From assembly GCA_945957135.1 (NCBI GenBank), contig CAMFLK010000005.1:1-46543 (forward strand): a DNA stretch of 46,543 nt. The letters run 5' to 3'. Under the pieces are notes generated by a model that worked only from the letters and a program-made list of their open reading frames with translations, made no database searches and was not told the DNA's origin. How positions within the stretch are numbered: position 1 is the first letter of the stretch; the number at the start of each line of letters is the position of its first letter. This document shows positions 21,701 through 30,711 of this stretch, one piece after another. The translations under genes and the position numbers were made by a program. This stretch comes from an uncultured Rhodospirillales bacterium (GTDB lineage Bacteria > Pseudomonadota > Alphaproteobacteria > Acetobacterales > Acetobacteraceae).

Positions 21701-23748
21701 GCCTGCGCATCGGCATCGATATCGGCGGCACCTTCACCGATCTCGTGGCCATTGCCGCCGACGGATCGCTGCGCACCCACAAGACCCCGTCCACCCCGGC
21801 CGACTACAGCATCGGCATCGACACCGGGCTGCGCGCCCTGCTGCACGGCGACGAGGTGGCGGCGGTGCTGCACGCCACCACCGTCGGCTCCAACACCATC
21901 CTCCAGGGTGTCGGCGCGCGCACCGCGCTGATCACCACGCGCGGCTTCCGCGACGTTCTGGAAATTCGCGACCTGCGCATGCCGCGCCTGTACGACATGG
22001 GCTGGACCAAGCCGCCGCCTTTGGTGGAGCGCGCGCTGCGGCTGGAGGTCGCGGAAAAGACGCGGCCGGACGGCGGCATCGCCGCGGCGCTCGACCCGGC
22101 CAGCGTCGCCGCCGCCATACGCCGGCTGATCGCCGAACGCGTGGAGAGCGTCGCCATCTGCCTGCTGCACAGCTACGCCAATCCGCGCCACGAGCAGGTG
22201 GTGGCCGCCGCCCTGCGCGCGGCGCTGCCGGGCGTCGCGATTTCCGTCAGCCACGAAATCCTGCCGGAGATCAAGGAATACCCGCGCACCAGTACCACCG
22301 TGGTGAACGCCTATATCCAGCCGGCCTTGCGCGCCTATCTCACGGCGCTGAACGCGCGGCTGAAGGACAACGGCATCTTCGCCGGGCTGCAGCTGATGCA
22401 GTCGAATGGCGGCCTGACCTCCGCCCCTCTCGCCGCCGAATTTCCCGCGCGCATCGTGGAGAGCGGCCCGGCCGCCGGCGTGGTGGGCGGGGCGGTGCTG
22501 GCGCGGCGGCTCGATCTGAAGCGGCTGGTCACGCTGGACATGGGCGGCACCACCGCCAAGGCCGGGCTGGTGGAGAACGGCGAGGTGCTGCGCGCGGAGG
22601 CGATGGAAGTCGGCGCCGGGGTGATGGCCGGGGCACGGTTGCTGGTGGGCGCCGGCTACATGCTGAAGCTGCCGGCCATCGACCTCGCCGAGGTCGGCGC
22701 CGGCGGCGGCTCGATCTGCGCGCTGGACGCGGCCGGCGCGCCGAAGGTGGGGCCGGCCTCGGCCGGCGCCGATCCAGGCCCGGTCTGCTACCAGCGCGGC
22801 GGTACCGCGTCGACCATCACGGACTGCAACCTCGCCCTCGGTTATCTCGACCCCGCGGGCCTGGCCGGCGGCACGCTGGCGCTGGATCGCGACGCGGCCT
22901 GGGCGGCGATCGAGACGCAGCTCGCACGCCCCTTGAATCTCGGCGTCGAGCAGGCGGCGCACGGCATGTTGCAGTTGGCGTCGGCGACGATGATGCGCGC
23001 GATCCGCGCCGTGTCCGTGGAGCGCGGGCGGGACGTGCGCGAGTTCACCATGCTCGCCTTCGGTGGCAACGGCCCGCTCTTCGCGGCGGGCATCGCCGCC
23101 GAACTCGGCATCGCCGAGGTGATCGTGCCGCCGATGCCCGGCCTGTTCTCCGCCTTCGGCCTGCTGCTGGCGGATACCGAGCACCACGCCACGCGCTCGC
23201 TGCGCATGCGGCTCGACGCGCCGGATCGCGGCCTGCTCGACGGCGCCATCGTCTCCCTGCGCGACAGCGCGGAGAACCGGCTGGAGCAGGAGGGCTTCCC
23301 GCCCGACCGACGCGCCTTCGCGCTATCCGCCCTTGCCCGCTATGTCGGCCAGTCCAGCGAATTGTCCGTGAGTCTGCCGGAGGGCTTGGATGTCGCCGCC
23401 GCCCTGCCCGAAGCGTTCGCGGAAGAGCATGCGCGCACTTACGGGTTCCGCGCGCCAACGGGCGAGCCGGTGGAGCTGATCGCGCTCTCCATTATCGGCC
23501 GCGGCCTGCCGGACACCCCACGCCTGCCGGATCGCATCCCGCCGGTCGCGGCACCGGTGCCGGAGGGACGGCACGCCTGGTTCCCCGGCACGGGTTGGAC
23601 CTACACGCCGGTGCTGGACCGCGCGGCGCTGGCGCGCGGACCGTGGGTGGGGCCGGTGATCGTGCAGGAATACGACGCGACCTGCCTGGTGCCGCCGGGC
23701 GCCGGGGTGCGGCTCGACGGGTTCGGAAACATCGTGATCAGCCGCTGA
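21697..23748 (+). CDS. Hydantoinase/oxoprolinase A family protein
   Basis: GIDIGGTFTDLVAI, LDMGGTTAKAGLVENGE; 4-nt overlap with HyuB-like gene. Confidence 0.92.
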   Translation: MSLRIGIDIGGTFTDLVAIAADGSLRTHKTPSTPADYSIGIDTGLRALLHGDEVAAVLHATTVGSNTILQGVGARTALITTRGFRDVLEIRDLRMPRLYDMGWTKPPPLVERALRLEVAEKTRPDGGIAAALDPASVAAAIRRLIAERVESVAICLLHSYANPRHEQVVAAALRAALPGVAISVSHEILPEIKEYPRTSTTVVNAYIQPALRAYLTALNARLKDNGIFAGLQLMQSNGGLTSAPLAAEFPARIVESGPAAGVVGGAVLARRLDLKRLVTLDMGGTTAKAGLVENGEVLRAEAMEVGAGVMAGARLLVGAGYMLKLPAIDLAEVGAGGGSICALDAAGAPKVGPASAGADPGPVCYQRGGTASTITDCNLALGYLDPAGLAGGTLALDRDAAWAAIETQLARPLNLGVEQAAHGMLQLASATMMRAIRAVSVERGRDVREFTMLAFGGNGPLFAAGIAAELGIAEVIVPPMPGLFSAFGLLLADTEHHATRSLRMRLDAPDRGLLDGAIVSLRDSAENRLEQEGFPPDRRAFALSALARYVGQSSELSVSLPEGLDVAAALPEAFAEEHARTYGFRAPTGEPVELIALSIIGRGLPDTPRLPDRIPPVAAPVPEGRHAWFPGTGWTYTPVLDRAALARGPWVGPVIVQEYDATCLVPPGAGVRLDGFGNIVISR

Positions 23749-23752
23749 TCTT

Positions 23753-24556
23753 CTACTCCTGAAGCACCAGCGACGCGCCGCGATCCACGTAGGTCTGCAG
23801 GAATTGCGCGAGGCGCGGGTGGCGCGGTGCCTGGAACACCTCGGCGGCGCGGCCTTCGAGCAGGATGCGGCCCTGGTCGAGAAACACGATATGCTCGCCC
23901 ACCTGTGCCGCGAAGCCGATTTCGTGGGTCACCACCACCATCGTCATGCCTTCCTGCGCCAGCCCGCGCATGACCGACAGCACCTCGCCGGTCAGTTCGG
24001 GATCGAGCGAGGAGGTTGGTTCGTCGAACAGCACGATCTTCGGCTCCATCGCCAGCGCGCGGGCGATGGCGACGCGCTGCTGCTGGCCACCGGAGAGTTC
24101 GGACGGGTAGTGGCCGGCGCGATGGGCGAGGCCGACATGTTCGAGCTGGGCCAGCGCGCGGGCCTCGGCGGTGGCGCGGTCCATCCGCCGCACCAGGCGC
24201 AGGGCCTCGGCGACGTTGCCGAGTGCGGTCATGTGCGGCCACAGGTTGAACTGCTGGAACACCATGCCGAGATTGCGCCGCACCCGGCCGATCGCCGCGT
24301 CCGGCAGGCGCTTGCGCCCGCCATCGGCGGCGGGCGCGAAACCCATCGGCTCGCCGGCGATGCGGATGATCCCCTCCGTATGCTCCTCGAGAAAGGCGAG
24401 GCAGCGCAGCAGCGTGCTCTTGCCGGAGCCGGAGGGGCCGAGCAGGCAGGTGACCTCGCCATGGCGGATGGTGAGATCGATGCCCGTCAGCACCCGGTTG
24501 TCGCCGAAGCTCTTGCCCACGCCTTCGAGCGTGATGGCCGCCGCGTGTTCGCTCAT
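23753..24556 (-). CDS. Amino acid ABC transporter ATP-binding protein (GlnQ/HisP-type)
   Basis: Walker A GPSGSGKST, signature LSGGQQQRVAIARALAM, Walker B IVLFDEPTSSLD; start trimmed to MSEHAAAITLEGVGKSF. Confidence 0.93.
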   Translation of the reverse strand: MSEHAAAITLEGVGKSFGDNRVLTGIDLTIRHGEVTCLLGPSGSGKSTLLRCLAFLEEHTEGIIRIAGEPMGFAPAADGGRKRLPDAAIGRVRRNLGMVFQQFNLWPHMTALGNVAEALRLVRRMDRATAEARALAQLEHVGLAHRAGHYPSELSGGQQQRVAIARALAMEPKIVLFDEPTSSLDPELTGEVLSVMRGLAQEGMTMVVVTHEIGFAAQVGEHIVFLDQGRILLEGRAAEVFQAPRHPRLAQFLQTYVDRGASLVLQE

Positions 24557-25215
24557 ACCAGCCGGTAGCGGCCCAGCCGCCCCTCGATGAACCGGCCGAT
24601 CAGGCCGGTGATTTCCACGATCGCCCAGTAGCTCACCGCCAGCAGGAAGGTGGCCTCGGCGAAGGCGAAATTGGCCGAGCCGATGGCGGTGATCACCATC
24701 GTCAGCTCCGGCACCGTGATGATCGACAGCACCGCGGTCTCCTTCACCAGCAGGGTGAACATGTTGATCAGGCTGGGCAGCACCAGCAGCGTCATTTCCG
24801 GCAGCAGGATGCGGCGGATGATCTGCGCCTGGGTCAGCCCGACGCAGACCGCCGCCTCCACATGCCCGCGCGGGATCGCCTCGAATCCCCCGCGGAAGAT
24901 TTCGGCGAAATAGGCGGCGCTGTACAGCGTCAGCCCCAGCAGCCCGGCCTGCACCGGCTCCAGATCGAGCCCGGCATAGGGGCCGCCGTAGTAGAGCAGG
25001 AACAGCTGCACCAGGAACGGCGTGCCGCGCATCAGCCCGACATAGGCGTCGAGCACCAGCCGCGCCCATCGCCCGCCCCAGCGCCGCGCGATGGAAACGG
25101 CGAGGCCGAGGGCGAGGCCCATGAAGCTGCCGCCCAGCCACATCAGGATGGTGATCGCCATGCCCGTGGCGACGTCGGGCAGCGAGGCGAGGATGAGAGC
25201 GGGATCGAAATTCAT
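24553..25215 (-). CDS. Amino acid ABC transporter permease
   Basis: His/Glu/Gln/opine-type TM domain: LMRGTPFLVQLFLLYYG, EIFRGGFEAIPRGHVEAA. Confidence 0.9.
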   Translation of the reverse strand: MNFDPALILASLPDVATGMAITILMWLGGSFMGLALGLAVSIARRWGGRWARLVLDAYVGLMRGTPFLVQLFLLYYGGPYAGLDLEPVQAGLLGLTLYSAAYFAEIFRGGFEAIPRGHVEAAVCVGLTQAQIIRRILLPEMTLLVLPSLINMFTLLVKETAVLSIITVPELTMVITAIGSANFAFAEATFLLAVSYWAIVEITGLIGRFIEGRLGRYRLV

Positions 25216-25853
25216 GCGCGGTGCCGCCCGAGCATGCGCGACAGGCTGGACCCGCCACCCGACAGCACGATGTTCAGCAGCAGGTAGTAGGCGCCGGCGA
25301 TGGTGAAGGCCTCGATCGGCCGGTAGGTGCTGGAGGCGAGGTTCTGCGCGTCGCGCGTGATATCCGCGACACCCACCACCGAGACCAGCGAGGAGGCCTT
25401 CAGCAGCATGATCGCCTCGTTGACCACGGCGGGAAACACCAGCCGCAGCGCGATGGGCAGGCGGATGCGCAGCAGGATCTGCCGCGCGTTCAGCCCCACC
25501 ATGCGCGCCGCCTCCACCAGGCCGGTGCCGACATTGAGGAAGCCGCCACGCAGATTCTCGGCCTGGTAGGCCGCGGTGCTCAGCGTCAGGCCGATGATGG
25601 CGGCGACCACGCCGGGCACGTCGATGCCGATGGCCGGCAGCAAATGGTAGATCAGCAGCAGCATCACCAGCAGCGGCACGCCGCGGAAGAAGCTGACATA
25701 GGCGGCGCCGAGGCCGCGCAGTCCCGCCACGGGCGACAGCCGTGCCGCGCAGACCAGCACGCCCAGCGCGAAGCCGACGGTGATGGCGACCGCGCTGATC
25801 GCCACGGTCATGATGGCGCCCTGGCCGAGGAGGATTATGTGCGTCCAGAGCAT
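25212..25853 (-). CDS. Amino acid ABC transporter permease
   Basis: FFRGVPLLVMLLLIYHLLP, AENLRGGFLNVGTGLVEAARMVGL. Confidence 0.9.
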   Translation of the reverse strand: MLWTHIILLGQGAIMTVAISAVAITVGFALGVLVCAARLSPVAGLRGLGAAYVSFFRGVPLLVMLLLIYHLLPAIGIDVPGVVAAIIGLTLSTAAYQAENLRGGFLNVGTGLVEAARMVGLNARQILLRIRLPIALRLVFPAVVNEAIMLLKASSLVSVVGVADITRDAQNLASSTYRPIEAFTIAGAYYLLLNIVLSGGGSSLSRMLGRHRA

Positions 25854-25951
25854 CGGCGGCCGATGTGTCGAGAGTCCTTCCCAGCTTTCCTGTTCGGCTG
25901 AAAAGGGCCGCTTTCCTGCCCCGGCCTGCCACCCGCGAGGCGTCGCGCGCA

Positions 25952-25995
25952 GATGCCGTCAAGGGTTCTTAAGCGAAGCGCCCCTTGACGGCATC
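25952..25995 (-). promoter_or_regulatory. Stem-loop between SBP gene and permease gene
   Basis: Perfect 14-bp inverted repeat GATGCCGTCAAGGG (25952-25965) / CCCTTGACGGCATC (25982-25995), 16-nt loop. Confidence 0.75.
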
Positions 25996-26044
25996 GAGCA
26001 CGGCGCCACCCTCGAACAGGTCGGGCCGAAATCCGCATGCGGAT

Positions 26045-26878
26045 TCAGACGGCGGGTGTCGGCGCCTTGTCCGGCGTGTCGAAGCTCTGGCCGAACCATT
26101 TCTGTTGCAGCTTGGCCAGCCGCCCATCCGCCTTCACCTTCAGGAACGCGGCGTCGAACGCGTCCATCAGCGCGGCGTATTCCGGGTCCTTGCGGCCGAT
26201 ATAGCCGAAATAGGATTTCTCCCCGAACGGCGGCAGCACCACCGCGAACACGTCCTTCTGCTTGGCCGCGGCATCGGCGATGTTGGGCAGCGAATTCGCC
26301 ACCGCGACGATGCGCCCGGCCGCGAGGTCGGCATAGGCCTGGCTGAAATCGACATACTCGCGCACCGTGGGCGGCGGGCTCAGGGTCGCCCCGTATTTCT
26401 GCAACTGCGCCAGCTGCGCCGTCGCCTTGCCCGACCCCACCGCCTTGCCCGCGATATCCGCAGGCTTGGTGAGGGACTTGTCCGAGGCGCGCTTCATCAG
26501 CGCCACCGTCGCCTCCGCCACCGGCGGCGAGAAGCGGTAGCGCTCCGACCGCGCCTTGGTGATGGTCGCGGGTCCCGCCACCATGTCGAACTTGCCGGCA
26601 TCGAGGCCGGGCAGCACGCTCTCCCAAGGCAGCGCCACCCAGTTGATCTTCACCCCCATTTCCTTGCCGATCTCGGCGAACACGTCGTAGTTCAGGCCGA
26701 CGGCCTTGCCGTTCTCCAGGAAGTCGAACGGCGCGAACTGCGTCTCCGTGCCCACCTTCAGCTCGCCCGACTTCTTCACCCGCGCCAGCGCGTCCTCCGC
26801 CGCCCGCGCCCGCCCTGCCGCCAGCGTGGTGGCCATCGCCGCGGAAACGATCACGCGCCGCCGGGAAAATTCTGTCAT
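26045..26878 (-). CDS. Amino acid ABC transporter substrate-binding protein (family 3)
   Basis: Signal peptide (Tat-like RRR), GELKVGTETQFAPFDFLENGKAVGLNYDVFAEIGKEMGVKINWV. Confidence 0.92.
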   Translation of the reverse strand: MTEFSRRRVIVSAAMATTLAAGRARAAEDALARVKKSGELKVGTETQFAPFDFLENGKAVGLNYDVFAEIGKEMGVKINWVALPWESVLPGLDAGKFDMVAGPATITKARSERYRFSPPVAEATVALMKRASDKSLTKPADIAGKAVGSGKATAQLAQLQKYGATLSPPPTVREYVDFSQAYADLAAGRIVAVANSLPNIADAAAKQKDVFAVVLPPFGEKSYFGYIGRKDPEYAALMDAFDAAFLKVKADGRLAKLQQKWFGQSFDTPDKAPTPAV

Positions 26879-27004
26879 GTCGCCGTCCAACTCTGTTGCT
26901 GAAGTGTGTCCGAAGATGCGATCGAAGCGCATCGGCCATGCCGATGTTGCATCACTGACCCACGACTGTAAACTTCCGTCCCATCAGCAGGGACAGGAAA
27001 GCCG

Positions 27005-27964
27005 GTGCTACCGATCATCGATCTCACCGCCGCGCGCGCGGGCACGCCGGGCGCGATGGCGCAAACCGCCGCCGCCATCCGCGAGGCCTGCGAAGGCCCC
27101 GGGTTCTTCTACATCACCGGCCACGGTCTGAAGCAGGCGCTGATCGAGGCCACCGTGACGCAGGCCAAGCTGTTCTTCCGCCAGCCGTTGGAAGACAAGC
27201 GCAAGGTGGCGGTGAATGCCCAGCACCGCGGCTTCAACGCGCTGGGCGACGCGCTGATGTACCAGGCGAACAAGCCGGACTACAAGGAATTCTACAGCAT
27301 CGGCCTTGAACTTCCCGAAGACGACCCAGACGTTCTGGCCGGCGAGAAACTGCGCGGCCCGAACAACTGGCCCGCGGACATGCCGGAATTCCGCAGCACG
27401 CTGTCGGACTACTACGAGGCCATCGGCGCCAGCGGCGCCGAGCTGATGCGCTGCGTCGCCGTGTCGCTCGGCCTCGCGGAGGATTTCTTCATCGACAAAT
27501 ACCGCAAGCGGCTGCAACGCACCCAGATCATCTACTACCCGCCGCAGCCCGCGCTGGACGATGCCGAGCAGTTCGGCGTGGCGCCGCACACCGATTTCGG
27601 CTGCATTACTCTGCTGTGGCAGGACGACAATGGCGGGCTGGAAGTGCTGGAACGCTCCAGCCAGAGCTGGATCCCCGCCCCGCCGATCCCCGGCACGCTG
27701 GTGGTCAATGTCGGCGACCTGCTGGGCCGCTGGACCAACGATCGCTACGCCTCCACGCCCCACCGCGTGGTCAACCGCTCGGGTCGCGAGCGCTTCTCCA
27801 TCGCCACCTTCTACGACCCCGATTTCAAGGCGATGGTCGATCCCCGCCAGCTCGGCACGCCGGAAGCGGACTCCCACTACGAGCCCACCACCGCCGGCGA
27901 CCACATCCTCGGCCGCATCGAGCGCAGCTTCGGCTACCGCAAGAAACTTCCAGCAACCGCCTAG
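27005..27964 (+). CDS. 2-oxoglutarate/Fe(II)-dependent dioxygenase, isopenicillin N synthase-like
   Basis: GFFYITGHG, VAPHTDFGCITLLWQDDNGGLEVL, STPHRVVNRSGRERFSI (HxD...H and RxS); GTG start. Confidence 0.9.
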   Translation: MLPIIDLTAARAGTPGAMAQTAAAIREACEGPGFFYITGHGLKQALIEATVTQAKLFFRQPLEDKRKVAVNAQHRGFNALGDALMYQANKPDYKEFYSIGLELPEDDPDVLAGEKLRGPNNWPADMPEFRSTLSDYYEAIGASGAELMRCVAVSLGLAEDFFIDKYRKRLQRTQIIYYPPQPALDDAEQFGVAPHTDFGCITLLWQDDNGGLEVLERSSQSWIPAPPIPGTLVVNVGDLLGRWTNDRYASTPHRVVNRSGRERFSIATFYDPDFKAMVDPRQLGTPEADSHYEPTTAGDHILGRIERSFGYRKKLPATA

Positions 27965-29500
27965 CTAAATCGCCGGCGGCCGCCGCGCCTGGGTGGCCTG
28001 CTCGAAGGCAAAGGCCATGCGCAGCAGGTCGGCCTCGCTCCAGGCCGGGCCGCAGAACGTCGCGCCCATCGGGTAATCCGGCGTGGTGTCGGCGCCGATG
28101 AACCCGGCCGGCACCTGCACGCTGGGATAGCCCGCCTTGGCCGCGATCGCCGCCCCGGCATTGCCGGGGAACAGCACCGCATCGAGCTTGTGGGTGCGGA
28201 AATACGTGTCCAGCCCCAGCGCGCGCGCGGCGCGCAGGTCGCTTCGCCGCGCGGCGCGGTATTCCAGATCTTTCAGCGTGCCGCTGGTGGCCTCGGCGGC
28301 GAGGAACAGGTCCTGGCCGAAGCGCAGGGCGCGCTCCGGGTTCGCCGCGTTGAAGGCGATGATGTCGGCCATGTCGCGCATCGACGTGCCGCGCATCCAG
28401 TCGGCCAGGAAGGCGTTGAGGTCGTGCTTCAACTCATACAGGAACACGGTGGACACCCGCGCCACGCTGTGCCGCGCGGGGCTGAGCGGATTGCGGTTCA
28501 GCACCGCCATTTCCGTGCCGGGGCCGCCGATCCAGCCGGCGGTGGGCATGTTCGCCACCACCGGCACCGCGCCGCAATCGGCCAGCGCGGTGATCACCTG
28601 CGCCATCAGCGCCTTGGCGCGCGGCGGCAGCGGGCCGAAATACACGTCGTTGCCGGGATCGTCGGGGTCGCTGGGAATGCCGATGCGCATGCCGCGCAGC
28701 CCGTCCGCGCGCAAATCGGCGGTGTAGTCGGGGGCGCGGCGCAGCCTGGCGGTGGCGGGGTCGTCGGCATCGGCGGCGGCAAGCACGTTCAGCAGCAGGG
28801 CGGAATCCAGCACCGTGCGGGTCATCGGCCCGGCGGTGTCCTGGCTGGCGGCGATCGGCAGGATGCCCGCGCGGCTGACCAGGCCAACCGTCGGCTTCAC
28901 CGTCACCAGCCCGTTCATGTTGGCCGGCGACAGCAGCGAGCCCGACGTCTCCGTGCCGATCGACGCCGCGCACAGCCCGGCCGCCACCGCCACGGCCGAT
29001 CCGGCGCTCGACCCGCCCGGCATCACCAGGGGAATGCCATTGGCATCGAGTTCCGTGGCGTAGGGGTTGCGCACCTGCCCGCCCAGCGAGGAGTAGCCGG
29101 AGGGCATGCCCACCGCGAGGATGTTGGCGAACTCGGTCAGGTTGGCCTTGCCCAGCACCACCGCCCCGGCGCGGCGCAGCAGCGCGGTCACCGTCGCGTC
29201 GCGCCTGGCCTGCGCCCCCTCCAGCGCCAGCGACCCGGCGGTGAGGTGCTGCTTGTCGCGGGTGGCGATGTTGTCCTTCAGCAGGATCGGCAGGCCTTCC
29301 AGCGGACGGCGCTTGCGCCGCGCATCACTGGCGCGCGCGAGGTCCAGCGCCTCCGGATTCAGCTCGCGCACCGAGAACAGCTTCGCGTCCACCGTGGCGA
29401 TGCGTTCGAGATAGAAGCGGGTCAGCGCCTCCGAGGTGAGGCGGCCGGCGGCCAGATCGTCGCGCAGCTCGGCGAGCGTCGCGTTCGCGGAAACGGTCAT
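27965..29500 (-). CDS. Amidase (amidase signature family)
   Basis: LEGLPILLKDNIATRD catalytic Lys, GGSSAGSAVAVAAGLCAASIGTETSGS Ser-cisSer-Lys signature; start trimmed to MTVSANATLAEL. Confidence 0.92.
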   Translation of the reverse strand: MTVSANATLAELRDDLAAGRLTSEALTRFYLERIATVDAKLFSVRELNPEALDLARASDARRKRRPLEGLPILLKDNIATRDKQHLTAGSLALEGAQARRDATVTALLRRAGAVVLGKANLTEFANILAVGMPSGYSSLGGQVRNPYATELDANGIPLVMPGGSSAGSAVAVAAGLCAASIGTETSGSLLSPANMNGLVTVKPTVGLVSRAGILPIAASQDTAGPMTRTVLDSALLLNVLAAADADDPATARLRRAPDYTADLRADGLRGMRIGIPSDPDDPGNDVYFGPLPPRAKALMAQVITALADCGAVPVVANMPTAGWIGGPGTEMAVLNRNPLSPARHSVARVSTVFLYELKHDLNAFLADWMRGTSMRDMADIIAFNAANPERALRFGQDLFLAAEATSGTLKDLEYRAARRSDLRAARALGLDTYFRTHKLDAVLFPGNAGAAIAAKAGYPSVQVPAGFIGADTTPDYPMGATFCGPAWSEADLLRMAFAFEQATQARRPPAI

Positions 29501-30594
29501 TCCACGAGGCTCCTGTAGAGGACGGGATCGGTGGCGCCCTCCGTGCTGAACAGCAGCACGCGGCTGTCGGGCCCGAGGGCGAGGGTCTCGCACGCGGCGG
29601 GGTCGCCGAGGGCGCGCAGCAGGGCGGCGAGCCCGGCGGTGGCGGATTCGCCGGCGACGATGCCTTCGGCGGCGAGCAGGCGCATCGCCGCCACCGCCGC
29701 CTCGTCGGGAATGGCCATGAAGGCGGCGGCGGCGCGGGACAGCTCCTGCCAGGCGAGCAGGCTTGGCTCGCCGCAGGCCAGGCCCGCCATCAGCGTATCG
29801 AGCTCGCCGCCGATGGCGGTGCGCTCGCCGAGTTCCGCGCTGGCCAGCAGGCAGGCGGCATGGTCCGGCTCCACCACGATCAGCCGCGGCGCCGGACGCA
29901 GATTGAGGCGCAGATGCACGGAAACCGCGGCCGCCAGCCCACCCACGCCGGCCTGCACGAACACATGGCTGGGCGGCGCCCCCTCCCACTGCGCCAGCAC
30001 CTCCGCCACCATCACGCGGTAGCCCTGCATCACATCCGCCGGCACCTGGGTGTAGCCGGGCCAGGACGTGTCGGAGACCACGTGCCAGCCCTCGGCCGCG
30101 GCCGTTTCGCTGGCGATGCGCACGGCGTCGTCATAGGTGCCGGGCACGCGCCGCACCTCGGCGCCATAGGCGGCGATGGCGTCCGCCCGCCCCTGGCTGA
30201 CGGTCTCGTGGACGAAGATCACGCAGCGGCAGCCCTGGCGCTGCGCCCCCCAGGCCACCGCGCGGCCGTGGTTGCCGTCGGTGGCGCAGGTGACGGTGAT
30301 GGTCTCGGGGCCGCTGCCGGGATGGCGCGCCAGCTCGGCCCGCACCAGCTGCGCCACCGCGTAGGCCCCGCCCAGCGCCTTGAAGCTGCCCAGGCCGAAC
30401 CGCGCGGATTCGTCCTTCAGCCGGATCACCGCGAGCCCGTGCGAATCCGCCAGCGTGCGCAGGGGCGTGGGCGCGTAGCCCGGCCAGGCGGTGATCTCCG
30501 CCCAGGCCCGGCGGAACCCGCCCTCCGGCAGCACGACGGTGCCGGGCGTGCCGGCATTGGGGTTGGCGAACAGGGTGAAGGGCAGCGGCGGCAT
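29497..30594 (-). CDS. Diaminopropionate ammonia-lyase-like PLP enzyme
   Basis: DESARFGLGSFKALGGAYA (PLP Lys in DAPAL context), CATDGNHGRAVAWGAQ, QAGVGGLAAAV; 4-nt overlap with the amidase start. Confidence 0.87.
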   Translation of the reverse strand: MPPLPFTLFANPNAGTPGTVVLPEGGFRRAWAEITAWPGYAPTPLRTLADSHGLAVIRLKDESARFGLGSFKALGGAYAVAQLVRAELARHPGSGPETITVTCATDGNHGRAVAWGAQRQGCRCVIFVHETVSQGRADAIAAYGAEVRRVPGTYDDAVRIASETAAAEGWHVVSDTSWPGYTQVPADVMQGYRVMVAEVLAQWEGAPPSHVFVQAGVGGLAAAVSVHLRLNLRPAPRLIVVEPDHAACLLASAELGERTAIGGELDTLMAGLACGEPSLLAWQELSRAAAAFMAIPDEAAVAAMRLLAAEGIVAGESATAGLAALLRALGDPAACETLALGPDSRVLLFSTEGATDPVLYRSLVE

Positions 30595-30711
30595 GCGCCC
30601 ACTCTATCTCGAAGAAGCATGCTCACAAGCCGGAGAGCGTCGTGCGCACGCCTCGTTGAACGGGCGATACGGCGCTATACTCGCGGTCGCCGTCACGATT
30701 GGGGAGCCGAC

